Source of the DNA: Chromatiaceae bacterium
GTDB taxonomy: Bacteria; Pseudomonadota; Gammaproteobacteria; Chromatiales; Chromatiaceae
Reading direction: 5' to 3'
Assembly (NCBI GenBank): GCA_013426805.1
Contig: JACDZG010000031.1
Coordinates: 1-63,478 of the forward strand
Length of the DNA stretch: 63,478 bases
Of this stretch, positions 1 to 8,643 are shown piece by piece; positions within the stretch are counted from its first letter, which is position 1; the number at the start of each line of letters is the position of its first letter. Both the position numbers and the translations under genes were made by a program. A model generated the notes under the pieces. The model saw only the letters and a list, made by a program, of their open reading frames with translations. It was not told the origin of the DNA and searched no databases.

Positions 1-53
1 ACGGAAACTGCATGAAAGGGAATTGCGATATATCTGGCAGATTGAACACCCTA
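1..53 (+). mobile_element. Right end of a second IS copy (same family as the element at 8644-10587)
   Basis: The first 53 bases match, with a few substitutions, the last ~53 bases of the complete IS that ends at 10587, including the transposase stop region (GCATGA) and the terminal repeat ending in GATTGAACACCCTA. The rest of this copy lies outside the window to the left. The element end abuts the 3' part of the ABC transporter gene on the minus strand and supplies its stop codon. Confidence 0.85.
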
Positions 54-1688
54 GGCGATGCGCGACGCCTTGAGCAGTTGGTAGAAGCGTTCCTGATTGT
101 CTTCATCCAGTGCGCTGGTGGCCTCGTCCAGGAAGGCAAAACCGGGGTTGCGCAGGAACAGTCGCGCGAAGGCCACGCGCTGCTGTTCTCCCATCGACAG
201 GACGTTGGTCCAGTCGAGCACGCGCTCCAGATCGCGGTCGACGCGATCCAGCACGTCCGCGAGATTCACCTTATCGGCCACCGCGATGATCTGTTCGTCG
301 CTGAAGTCGCGATCAGGATAGGGATAGAGCAACTGATCGCGCAGATTGCCGTCGATCATATAGGGGCGTTGGGGCAGGAACATGATGTCGCGCAACGGCG
401 GGCGTTCGAGCGAACCGGCGCCGCTCGGCCAGAGCCCGGCGATGGTGCGCAGCACGGAACTCTTGCCGGTGCCGCTGGCGCCCATGATCAGCAGGCTCTG
501 ATTGCGGCACAGTTCAAAGGTCAACTGGCTCACCAGTGTCTTTGCATGATCCGGCGTGCGGACCGTCAGTTTATCCAACTTCACTTTGCGACCGTCGTCA
601 GCCCCTTCCGGGCGATCGGCCGGAGCCGCCTGGTCTTCTTCCGCATCGAATTCATCCAGATCGTCCCACAGGGTGCCAAGCCGCCGGACACCGGCCAGGT
701 AAGCGCTCAACCGTTCAAACTGCGTGATGATCAGCGACACTGCCGCCAGCACTTGCGCAAAGGCGCCGGCCGATTGAGTGACCACGCCGAACTCCACCTC
801 TCCGCGCATGAACATCGGCGCCACGATCACCACCGGCAGGATGATGGCGGCATAATTATAGCTGTTGACGAAGAACGCCAGGTTGCGATTCCAGCCGATG
901 ATGCTCAGCATATTCAGGACAGCCGCGCCCAGGCGCCCCACCAGATCACACCGCTCCCGCGCCTCCCCGCGATAGAAAGCGATGGATTCGGCGTTGTCGC
1001 GAACCCGCACCAGGCCATAGCGGAAATCGGCCTCTTTCTGATATTGCGAGTAATTGAGGCCGATCAGACGCCGGCCGATGAGAATGCTGATGCCGGTGCC
1101 CGCCACGGCATAAACGAGGAGCACCCCGACCAGGCTCGCTGAGATCGCCCACAACACGCCGATGAACGCAATCAAAGTCACCACTGCATTCAGCATGATG
1201 AGCAGGAAGGACAACGAGGTGCCGGTGAAGTTGCGCACATCCTCGCTGATCCGCTGATCCGGATTATCGATGTTGGACGCGCTGCGCAGCCGGTAGTACG
1301 CGCGGTTGTTGAAATAGCGTTTGATCAGGTGCCGCGCCATCCATTCCCGCCACAGCACGGCCAGACGCTCTTCCGTCCACCGGTAGTAAACCCCCAGCGG
1401 GACGGCGAGCGCAAAGGTCCCGAGATACCACCACAGCCATTGCCAATAGGCCGACACGTCTTTAATGGCGATGGCCGTCATGAAATACCTCGCCACATAG
1501 CTCATGAGCACCTGCACGCCGCCGACGGACAGGGCCAGCGCGAGCAGAACCATAGTGAAGCCGAGCGCCTTATACCGGACCTCCGAACCAAAGAATGCCC
1601 TGGAGATGGTCCACAGTTGCCGCACGAGTTCGCCGAAAGCGCGGGGTTTTTCAGGTTGCCGAGCGGCAGTTGGGGCCATCGTGGTCAA
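51..1688 (-). CDS. SbmA/BacA/YddA-type ABC transporter (membrane + ATPase fusion), C-terminus truncated by IS
   Basis: 545-aa half-transporter: N-terminal membrane domain with several hydrophobic segments (about residues 25-330), then an ATPase domain. Visible motifs are Walker A GASGTGKSS (about 405-413), a degenerate signature LSMGEQQR, and Walker B FAFLDEATSALDE near the end. This is the ABC_membrane_2 family of peptide/vitamin transporters of the inner membrane. The protein stops about 20 residues after Walker B, so the H-loop (switch histidine) and the remaining C-terminus normal for the family are missing. The stop codon TAG (51-53) is formed by the terminal bases of the IS. ATP hydrolysis is therefore probably lost. 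Its start overlaps the stop of the upstream LprI-like gene by 4 bases (ATGA), so the two were translationally coupled. Confidence 0.85.
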   Translation of the reverse strand: MTTMAPTAARQPEKPRAFGELVRQLWTISRAFFGSEVRYKALGFTMVLLALALSVGGVQVLMSYVARYFMTAIAIKDVSAYWQWLWWYLGTFALAVPLGVYYRWTEERLAVLWREWMARHLIKRYFNNRAYYRLRSASNIDNPDQRISEDVRNFTGTSLSFLLIMLNAVVTLIAFIGVLWAISASLVGVLLVYAVAGTGISILIGRRLIGLNYSQYQKEADFRYGLVRVRDNAESIAFYRGEARERCDLVGRLGAAVLNMLSIIGWNRNLAFFVNSYNYAAIILPVVIVAPMFMRGEVEFGVVTQSAGAFAQVLAAVSLIITQFERLSAYLAGVRRLGTLWDDLDEFDAEEDQAAPADRPEGADDGRKVKLDKLTVRTPDHAKTLVSQLTFELCRNQSLLIMGASGTGKSSVLRTIAGLWPSGAGSLERPPLRDIMFLPQRPYMIDGNLRDQLLYPYPDRDFSDEQIIAVADKVNLADVLDRVDRDLERVLDWTNVLSMGEQQRVAFARLFLRNPGFAFLDEATSALDEDNQERFYQLLKASRIA

Positions 1689-2905
1689 ACCCCGGCGTCC
1701 AGTCGCGCCGGAACAGCAGCGCTCGGGGGCGGCTCGGCGGTCACTTCCAGTGCCGCGACGGCGCGCGCGACCACCGCCGACAGCGGCTCGCCGGGCCGGG
1801 CCAGGGCGCGCAGACGGGCGATGAGGTCATCCGACAGCGGCACGTCGACCGATGCCGATCCCCCGATCGGCACCGCCCCGGAAGTTCCTGCGCAAGCATC
1901 GGCGCGCGCTGAAGTGAGCCTGCGCAGCCCTCGCCAACCCCCGCGTCGGAGTCCCCACCCGGCCTGCATTCGCCGGGCGAACACCGCGAGACCGCGACGC
2001 GAGGACGCGCCGACCCGCCGGCGGTCCCGCCACATGAACAGACCGAACGCGATGACCAAGGCCGCCAAACCCAGCAGGACGCCGGCCCCGCTCTTGACGA
2101 AGGCGCCCGGGGACGTCCCGTGCGGAGCATCGCCGGTCGGGGCTCCTCCCGCTGCCGAGGTCGGCCCTTCCGGCAGCGGCAGCATCGGTATGCCCGTTTG
2201 AGCGCTTGGTTCCGGCAATGTCAGTGCCGGTTGGGCCATCGGTGTCGGCTCAGCAATCGGTTCCGGGATCGGTTCCGGGATCGGTTCCGGCGACTGCAGC
2301 GTCGCCGTTTCAGCCGCGGTCGGCGGCGCCGGGCGGCGCGTCGGCTCGCGGGCGGCATCCGGCGAACCGGCCACCGGCGCGACGGCAGGGACACCGGCGG
2401 ACGCGGTCGCAACCGCCAGCGATTCGAGGGAACGAATCCGCTCGGCATAGACCGCGCGTAGACAGTCCGCGTTGTCGCAGGTGTTGCGTTGGCCGAGCAG
2501 CCAGGCTTTTTGCAGCCGCTCGGGCAACCGCCCGCGCGCCTGCAAGTCGGCGTAGAGCGCCCCCATCCTGCCATCCTGGGCACGCACATCCGGGTTGGCG
2601 CAGATCAGGCGCTCGACGGCGGTTCTCGCCTTCCCGCAGTCCCAGTCGACCACGGGACTCCAGGACTTGGCCGGAGCCGGTGGGCGCAGCGCGCTGTTGG
2701 TGTCGGCGGTGTTGTTCTCGTCGACACAACCGTCTTTATAGGCATAGCGATTGCCGCCGCCGTGCCTGGCGCACCAGGCGTCGCCCGCGGGGTAACGGCA
2801 GGCACTGGATGCGCGGTCGACGCTCGCGCATTCCGCAGCGACCAATCCGTAATACACAACGCCGGAGAGCGCGACCGCTAATTGGCCGATCACCTTGTTT
2901 TTCAT
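1685..2905 (-). CDS. LprI/DUF1311-like envelope protein with proline-rich linker and one membrane segment
   Basis: 406 aa. An N-terminal signal-like stretch and Cys-rich segment are followed by a DUF1311/LprI-like region (about residues 85-165, containing the pattern WDC..A....E..IC and four cysteines). In this family that domain is linked to lysozyme inhibition or envelope stress. A Pro/Glu-rich linker follows, with PEPI units encoded by a 12-bp repeat near 2260-2292. Then comes one transmembrane helix (about 270-290) and a cytoplasmic tail ending in a segment that looks like a ribbon-helix-helix fragment. Its stop overlaps the ABC transporter start, suggesting an envelope-related pair. The function of the whole protein is not known to me. 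Confidence 0.65.
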   Translation of the reverse strand: MKNKVIGQLAVALSGVVYYGLVAAECASVDRASSACRYPAGDAWCARHGGGNRYAYKDGCVDENNTADTNSALRPPAPAKSWSPVVDWDCGKARTAVERLICANPDVRAQDGRMGALYADLQARGRLPERLQKAWLLGQRNTCDNADCLRAVYAERIRSLESLAVATASAGVPAVAPVAGSPDAAREPTRRPAPPTAAETATLQSPEPIPEPIPEPIAEPTPMAQPALTLPEPSAQTGIPMLPLPEGPTSAAGGAPTGDAPHGTSPGAFVKSGAGVLLGLAALVIAFGLFMWRDRRRVGASSRRGLAVFARRMQAGWGLRRGGWRGLRRLTSARADACAGTSGAVPIGGSASVDVPLSDDLIARLRALARPGEPLSAVVARAVAALEVTAEPPPSAAVPARLDAGV

Positions 2906-3103
2906 GGCAACCCGAATCGTTATTCAGCAGAGTCAATGGGCAGACCGCGAGTATGCGCCCCCGATCGTCGCAGGGTAACGGTGACCTGAGGGTCCACAAG
3001 AGCGCGCCGAACAAGTTTGCGCACGATTCCGCGGCCAAGAGGAGACGCCCTGCGCCTGACGCTCGTCCTTGTAAATCGAAAACACTGCTTTAAAATTGCA
3101 AGG

Positions 3104-4318
3104 ATGTTTCCCCGCCACGCACTCCAGACCATCGAGCACGCGCTTGCCCGCCAGGCGTCGGTCGCCTTGATCGGGCCGCGCCAGGTCGGAAAAACCACGC
3201 TGGCCTTGACCATCGCCGAGCAGACGAGTGCCCTGTACCTTGACCTGGAGTTGCCCCAGGAGCGCGCCAAACTCGCGGACCCGGCGCTGTTCCTCGCGGC
3301 CTACGAGGACCGGCTGGTGATTCTGGATGAGATCCACCGGGTCCCGGAACTGTTCCAAACCCTGCGCGGGCTCATCGATCAGGGGCGACGCGTGGGGCGG
3401 CGCACCGGCCGCTATTTGGTGCTGGGCTCCGCCTCGATGGATTTGCTGCGGCAGTCGGGGGAAAGTCTGGCCGGGCGGATCGAATACGTCGACCTGGCCC
3501 CGCTCGATTGCCTGGAGGCGGCACCGGACCGCGCCGCGGTGGATCGGCTGTGGCTGCGCGGGGGCTTCCCCGACAGCCTGCTGGCCGCCTCCGATGCCGA
3601 TAGCTTGATCTGGCGCCGGAACTTCGTGCGGACCTACCTGGAGCGCGACGTCCCGCAGTTCGGCCCGCGGATACCCGCTGAGACCTTGGGGCGCTTATGG
3701 ACCATGCTCGCTCACAATCAAGGCACCTTACTGAATGCCGCGCGGCTGGCCGCAGGTCTGGGGATCAGCTCGCCGACCGTCGCGACCTACATCGACCTGC
3801 TGACTGACCTGCTCCTGGTGCGCCGCCTGCCGCCATTCTTCGCCAACACCGGAAAGCGTCTGGTAAAGTCGCCAAAAGTGTATGTTCGCGACTCGGGACT
3901 GGTCCATGCCCTGCTCGGGATTGCCGACCACAATGCGCTGTCCGGACACCCGGTGGTCGGCGCGAGTTGGGAAGGGTTCGTGATCGAGAACCTGTTGGCA
4001 GTCGCGCCCCCCAGGACCCGGGCGACCTTCTATCGGACGGCGGCCGGCGCCGAGGTCGATCTGCTGTTGGAGGTGCCGGGCGGACCGGGGCTCTGGGCAA
4101 TCGAGATCAAACGCGCGCTGACCCCGCGGGTCGAGAAGGGATTCCACAGTGCGCGGGCGGACCTGGCACCGACGCGCAGTTGGGTGATCTATCCCGGCGA
4201 AGACCGCTTCCCCCTGGCCGCGGGGGTGGAGGCCATCGGTCTGCGGGCCGCTTTGACGGAGCTCGCAGCCACCGCCGACCCTCAAGGCGCTCCCTGGCGA
4301 CCCGAGGGGGCCAGGTAA
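3104..4318 (+). CDS. AAA_14/DUF4143 family ATP-binding protein
   Basis: 404 aa from the ATG at 3104. An in-frame upstream codon at 3017 adds 29 residues without family resemblance, so I prefer the internal start. Walker A GPRQVGKTT lies at about residues 21-29 and a Walker B-like LVILDEIHR at about 72-80. The C-terminal half has the DUF4143 pattern, a PD-(D/E)XK-like fold with VDLLLE...WAIEIKRA. Members are common accessory ATPases of unclear role and often travel with toxin genes or mobile DNA. It is monocistronic, preceded by about 200 bp of non-coding DNA and followed by a hexamer microsatellite. Confidence 0.85.
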   Translation: MFPRHALQTIEHALARQASVALIGPRQVGKTTLALTIAEQTSALYLDLELPQERAKLADPALFLAAYEDRLVILDEIHRVPELFQTLRGLIDQGRRVGRRTGRYLVLGSASMDLLRQSGESLAGRIEYVDLAPLDCLEAAPDRAAVDRLWLRGGFPDSLLAASDADSLIWRRNFVRTYLERDVPQFGPRIPAETLGRLWTMLAHNQGTLLNAARLAAGLGISSPTVATYIDLLTDLLLVRRLPPFFANTGKRLVKSPKVYVRDSGLVHALLGIADHNALSGHPVVGASWEGFVIENLLAVAPPRTRATFYRTAAGAEVDLLLEVPGGPGLWAIEIKRALTPRVEKGFHSARADLAPTRSWVIYPGEDRFPLAAGVEAIGLRAALTELAATADPQGAPWRPEGAR

Positions 4319-4350
4319 AAAATCAAGAGTTTGTTTTACAACGCATACAA

Positions 4351-4401
<51 letters not shown>

Positions 4402-4599
4402 GAGAAGCAATTCAATTACGACAACCAACGACCGGCCTTGATCGTAATCCCGGCCAGCGGCGTGCGTCGTCAGGGTTTCCAGCCCTGACGGTGTCAGGCC
4501 AGGATGGCCTGACTACACGCCCGGCGACCCCAAGTGGCCGGAATCTTGATCGAGGCCCAACGACTGAAACGCCAAAGCGTTCCGCCTATTGCACGTGTT

Positions 4600-5394
4600 T
4601 CACTGAGTGATCCGGCCCCCGCGCTCCAGCCACTGCTCCAATTCCGATGGTCGTAGCGGTTCGGCATAGAGGTATCCTTGCACCTCGTCACAGCCCATGT
4701 CCCTGAGCTCGGCGGCCAGGTCGGTGTGATCGACACCCTCCGCGACCGTCGTCAGGTTGAGGCTGCGGGCGATCTGAATCATGGCCAGGACGATGGCGCG
4801 GTCCTCCTCGCTCTGCAGGATGTTGCTGACGAAGGAGCGGTCGATCTTGAGCTTGTCGACCTTGAAGCGTTTGAGGTAAGCCAGGCTGGAATAGCCGGTG
4901 CCGAAGTCGTCGATGGACAGACGCACGCCATGCTCCTTGAGCCGGCGCACCGCGGTCAGGACGCGCTCGACGTCGTCGAGCAGGATGCTCTCGGTGAGTT
5001 CCAGCTCCAGGCAGCCGGGGTCGAGACCCGCTTCATCCAGAGCGGACAGGACCAACTCATAGATGTTGCCGCTGTGAAACTGCACCGCCGACAAATTGAC
5101 CGCCACCAGCCGCAGGGGTCGGCCCGCGGCAATCCACACCGCGGCCTGTCGGCACGCCTGACGCAGCGCCCAGGCGCCGATCGGCACGATCAGACCGCTC
5201 TCCTCGGCGACTGCGATGAATTCACCCGGCATGATCAGACCGCGTTCCGGATGGTGCCAACGAATCAGTGCCTCCGCGGCAACCGGCTGATCAGGCTCCC
5301 CCGCGCGGCCCAGGCGCAACTGCGGTTGGTAGTACAACTCAAACGCGTCGTGCTCCAATGCCCGTTCCAGCGCCTCCTTGGCCGTAGGTGTCAT
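4600..5394 (-). pseudogene. EAL-domain piece of a decayed CHASE-PAS-GGDEF-EAL gene
   Basis: 264 aa, essentially a complete EAL c-di-GMP phosphodiesterase domain. EALIRW is the EAL motif at about residues 43-48; ELTESILLDD, IDDFGTGYSS and KIDRSFV carry metal- and substrate-binding residues. The N-terminus is not a natural start: the sequence runs directly out of a broken GGDEF segment at about 5380-5395, in another frame. The domain might still fold, but no good ribosome binding site is seen. It is the 3' third of one former gene transcribed leftward. Confidence 0.8.
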
Positions 5395-5848
5395 TCACCA
5401 GTTTGAACTTGTCCAAGTCCATGAGCAGCAGCGCCATGCGGCTCGCATGGCGCCGGCCGTGCGCGATGGCCCACCCGATCCGCTCCATGGTCAGCACCCG
5501 GTTGGGCAACTGAGTCAAGGCGTCGTGGTAGGCGAGGAACTCGATCCGCTCCTGCGCGGCCTTGGGTGCGGTGATATCGGTGAAGGAGCCCACGGACTGC
5601 ACGGTCTCGCCGGCCGCGTTACGCACGGCCGAGATGGTCAGCCATTCAGGGTAGATGTCGCCGCATTTGCGGCGGTTCCAGATCTCGCCCTGCCACTGCC
5701 CCTCATGCAACAGGCGTTGCCACAGTTCGCGATAGAACCGCGGTGACTGTCTGCCGGACTTCAGGAGCCACAAGGTCTGACCGCGGGCTTCCTCGACGCT
5801 ATACCCAGTCACCCGCGTGAAGGCCGGATTGGTCGACAGGTCAGGCAA
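5339..5848 (-). pseudogene. PAS + truncated GGDEF piece of the same decayed gene
   Basis: Contains the end of a PAS domain (NPAFTRVTGYSVEEA onward), its PAC tail (GSFTDITAPK), then the start of GGDEF (LAYHDALTQLPNR ... MDLDKFKLVNDTYG). After NDTYG the sequence jumps to the linker of the EAL domain, so the catalytic GG(D/E)EF loop is deleted and the frame is shifted. The PAS N-terminus is also missing. Diguanylate cyclase activity is impossible from this fragment. Confidence 0.8.
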
Positions 5849-5873
5849 AAGGTCAACCCTTCGGGAGTCACGC

Positions 5874-6530
5874 CTACCGAATCACGCCGCGGGTGGCGAT
5901 CTCGATCATCTCATCGACCTTGACCACGGCAACGACGAAACCAAGATGCGCAAGCGACTCCGGGGATGCGCCGGCGGTCGCGGCGGCGATGGGCAGGAGT
6001 TCCAGCAGTCCGACGCGCTTTTCCTGCTCCTGCACCAGCAGGATGGGAGCGGTCACGGCCATGGCGTTCGTGCGTCGCGCGCGTTCGATCGCGGCGCGGC
6101 GGATCGGTTCGGAATGGATGTCGAAGCCCACCGCCGGCTGGTTCTTGACCAACGGGACGATATAGCGCACCGCGACGTATTCGGGCCGGGTCCCGACCCG
6201 CACCAGGCGTCGCTCGGCATCGCGTTCAGTGATCTGGAACGGCCCGAGGGGCGACAGGGCGCTGATGCGCTTTTCGTAGTCCAGGCGCTGCGCATCGCTG
6301 ACCAGATCATTGAAGCTGAGCGCGAAAATGTCGGGGTTGGCTTGCAGGGTGATCCGCGTGAAGCGCTCGAACTGGGCGAAGCTGAAATCGGGTGTCGCCT
6401 CGATGAAATGACTGATGGCAAGCAAGAGGCCGGCGGCACCCAGCAGCACGTAGGCCAGCGCCAGTGCAACGACGAGGTGGTGACCGGCAATTCCAGGGGC
6501 TCCGCCGCCTGGTTCCCGTCGCGCGGACAA
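5874..6530 (-). pseudogene. CHASE sensor-domain piece of the same decayed gene
   Basis: 218 aa with an N-terminal transmembrane helix (about residues 15-40) and an extracytoplasmic CHASE-type ligand-binding domain (F..F......NP...AL......V....R..YE). In intact homologues CHASE is followed by a second helix, PAS, GGDEF and EAL. Here the open frame ends at 5874, just before the PAS remnant, which lies in another frame. The three fragments occupy all three minus frames, so the gene has at least two disrupting deletions or frameshifts. Confidence 0.7.
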
Positions 6531-6583
6531 CAGGGCGCCGCGCAGACCGCGAGCCAGGTGCTAAATGACCTTATCGAGCGACA

Positions 6584-6784
6584 TCAGTAGTGGTATCGAC
6601 CTTGGAGGAACGCAACGCGATCCTGCTTCACCAGATAAACGCACCGATGTTCCCGAGTGACGCGCCGAGACCAGACGTCGCCGCCCGGATACTTGAGCGG
6701 CTCCGGTTTACCAATGCCGGAGAACGGATCCCGCAACACCGCCTGCACCAGTTCTAGGAACCGTTTGGCCGTGGTTTCGATCAT
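6584..6784 (-). pseudogene. YoeB/Txe-family toxin, N-terminally truncated
   Basis: 66 aa closely following the YoeB core (RDPFSGIGKPEPL, WSRRVTREHRCVY) and ending in the family's RYHY tail with catalytic His and Tyr. YoeB toxins are ribosome-dependent mRNA endonucleases of about 84 aa. The first ~20 residues (usually F....WEDY..W...D) are absent, replaced by unrelated sequence upstream. No cognate YefM/Phd antitoxin is found next to it. I regard it as a remnant; a shortened product from ATG 6784 is possible but probably inactive. Confidence 0.7.
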
Positions 6785-6996
6785 GGGGAGACCAGAGCGT
6801 TGTTGGACAGGAGCTCTGTACAGTATAGGACCGAAACACCGGACAGGCATTCGCCAGTCACCGGCACGGCGCCACCCGCGTCCTTTGCTGCGACGCTGGA
6901 CTATGGACGGGCACTCTCCCGTCACCCTCCTGAGTCGGCGCGGGACCACCGAGCGGCCCATACTGTCGGTCAGTCCAACCCGGCGAGCACGATCCC

Positions 6997-8445
6997 ATGC
7001 AACTGAATGACCCCACTCTGCTGCGCGACCAGACACTGATCGACGGTCGCTGGACCCAGGCCGACGCCGGCGGCACCTTCGCCGTCACCGATCCCGCCAC
7101 CGGCATGACCATCGGCCAGGTCCCCGCCATGGGCGCCGCCGAGACCCGGCGCGCCATCGCGGCCGCGGACCGGGCCTGGCCGGCCTGGCGGGCGCTGACT
7201 GCCGCCGAGCGCGCGGCGATCCTGCGCCGTTGGCATGACCTGCTGCTCGCCGCCCAGGACGATCTGGCGCACATCATGACCGCCGAGCAGGGCAAGCCGC
7301 TCGCGGAAGCCCGCGGGGAGATCGCCTATGCGGCGTCCTATTTCGCATGGTTCGCCGAAGAGGGTCGGCGGGTTTACGGTGAGTTGATCCCGCCCCACCA
7401 GCCGGACCGGCGGCTCCTGGTCATGAAGCAGCCCGTCGGGGTCTGCGCGGCCATCACGCCCTGGAACTTTCCGGCGGCCATGATCGCCCGCAAGGCCGCC
7501 GCGGCGCTGGCCGCCGGCTGCACCCTGGTGGTCAAACCGGCGGAAGACACCCCGCTCTCGGCCCTGGCGCTGGCGGTACTCGGCGAGCGCGCGGGGCTGC
7601 CGGCCGGGGTGTTCAATCTGGTCACCGGGGCGCCCGCGGCCATCGGCGCCGAACTGACCGCCAATCCCACCGTGCGCAAGCTGAGCTTCACCGGCTCGAC
7701 CGCGGTCGGGCGGTTGCTCATGCGCCAATGCGCCGAGACGGTCAAGCGCTTGTCGTTGGAACTGGGCGGCAACGCCCCCTTCATCGTCTTCGACGATGCG
7801 GACCTGGAGCGCGCGGTGGCCGGCGCCATCGAGTCCAAATACCGCAACAGTGGTCAGACCTGCGTCTGCGCCAACCGGCTGCTGGTGCAGTCCGGGATCC
7901 ATGACGCCTTCGCCGCGCGCCTCGCCGAGCAGGTCGCGGGGCTCCGGGTCGGCGCCGGGATCGAAACCGGCGTGGTCCAGGGACCGCTGATCAACGCGGC
8001 AGCACTCGTCAAGGTGGAGGCGCAGATCGCCGATGCCGTCGCCGGCGGTGCGCGACTCCTGACCGGTGGGCACCGCCACGCCCTGGGCGGGACCTTCTTC
8101 GAGCCGACCGTGATGGTGGGGATGCAGCCGGGAATGCGGGCGGCCCGCGAAGAGACCTTTGGCCCGCTGGCGCCGATCTTTCGTTTTGACACCGAGGCCG
8201 AGGCCATCGCGCTGGCCAACGCGACCGAATTCGGCCTGGCCGCCTATTTCTATACGCGCGACCTGGGGCGCGCCTTCCGCGTCGCGGAGGCCCTGGAGTA
8301 TGGGATGGTGGGGCTCAATACCGGGCTCATTTCGACCGTGGTGGCGCCGTTTGGCGGGATCAAACAGTCAGGGTTTGGCCGCGAGGGGGGACGGCAGGGC
8401 CTTGACGAGTATTTGGAGGCGAAATATCTCTGTGTGGGTCTGTGA
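6997..8445 (+). CDS. gabD: Succinate-semialdehyde dehydrogenase (NAD(P)+)
   Basis: 482 aa, the usual length of the family. It oxidises succinic semialdehyde to succinate in the GABA/4-aminobutyrate route. Visible are the Rossmann-fold region, PWNFP (about residue 150), the cofactor-site FTGSTAVG, the catalytic glutamate in LELGGNAP (about 254) and the catalytic cysteine in GQTCVCANR (about 288). The C-terminal part ends with PFGGIKQSGFGREGG, typical of GabD. Other aldehyde dehydrogenases share these motifs, but overall resemblance is to GabD. It appears monocistronic. Confidence 0.92.
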   Translation: MQLNDPTLLRDQTLIDGRWTQADAGGTFAVTDPATGMTIGQVPAMGAAETRRAIAAADRAWPAWRALTAAERAAILRRWHDLLLAAQDDLAHIMTAEQGKPLAEARGEIAYAASYFAWFAEEGRRVYGELIPPHQPDRRLLVMKQPVGVCAAITPWNFPAAMIARKAAAALAAGCTLVVKPAEDTPLSALALAVLGERAGLPAGVFNLVTGAPAAIGAELTANPTVRKLSFTGSTAVGRLLMRQCAETVKRLSLELGGNAPFIVFDDADLERAVAGAIESKYRNSGQTCVCANRLLVQSGIHDAFAARLAEQVAGLRVGAGIETGVVQGPLINAAALVKVEAQIADAVAGGARLLTGGHRHALGGTFFEPTVMVGMQPGMRAAREETFGPLAPIFRFDTEAEAIALANATEFGLAAYFYTRDLGRAFRVAEALEYGMVGLNTGLISTVVAPFGGIKQSGFGREGGRQGLDEYLEAKYLCVGL

Positions 8446-8643
8446 CAGGGGTGGACTGATGGAGAAGCGACGGTCGCGGTTGGTCCTGAGGGGTATGGGT
8501 TGTTACCCGCGCCCGCCGGGATGAACTGGACGACGAGGACCAATCCTGGAGGATTCTAGCGGGCGCTCAGGAGCATCCGTTGAAGGTCGGGTGCCGGCAG
8601 GTCACGACCCGGACCGGTCTCTCAGCCGGGAGCGGCGCGCGAC
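8446..8643. other. Intergenic stretch left of the IS
   Basis: No credible coding sequence is seen between the gabD stop and the left IS end. The last nine bases (8635-8643, GCGCGCGAC) are the left target-site duplication of the IS. Confidence 0.7.
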
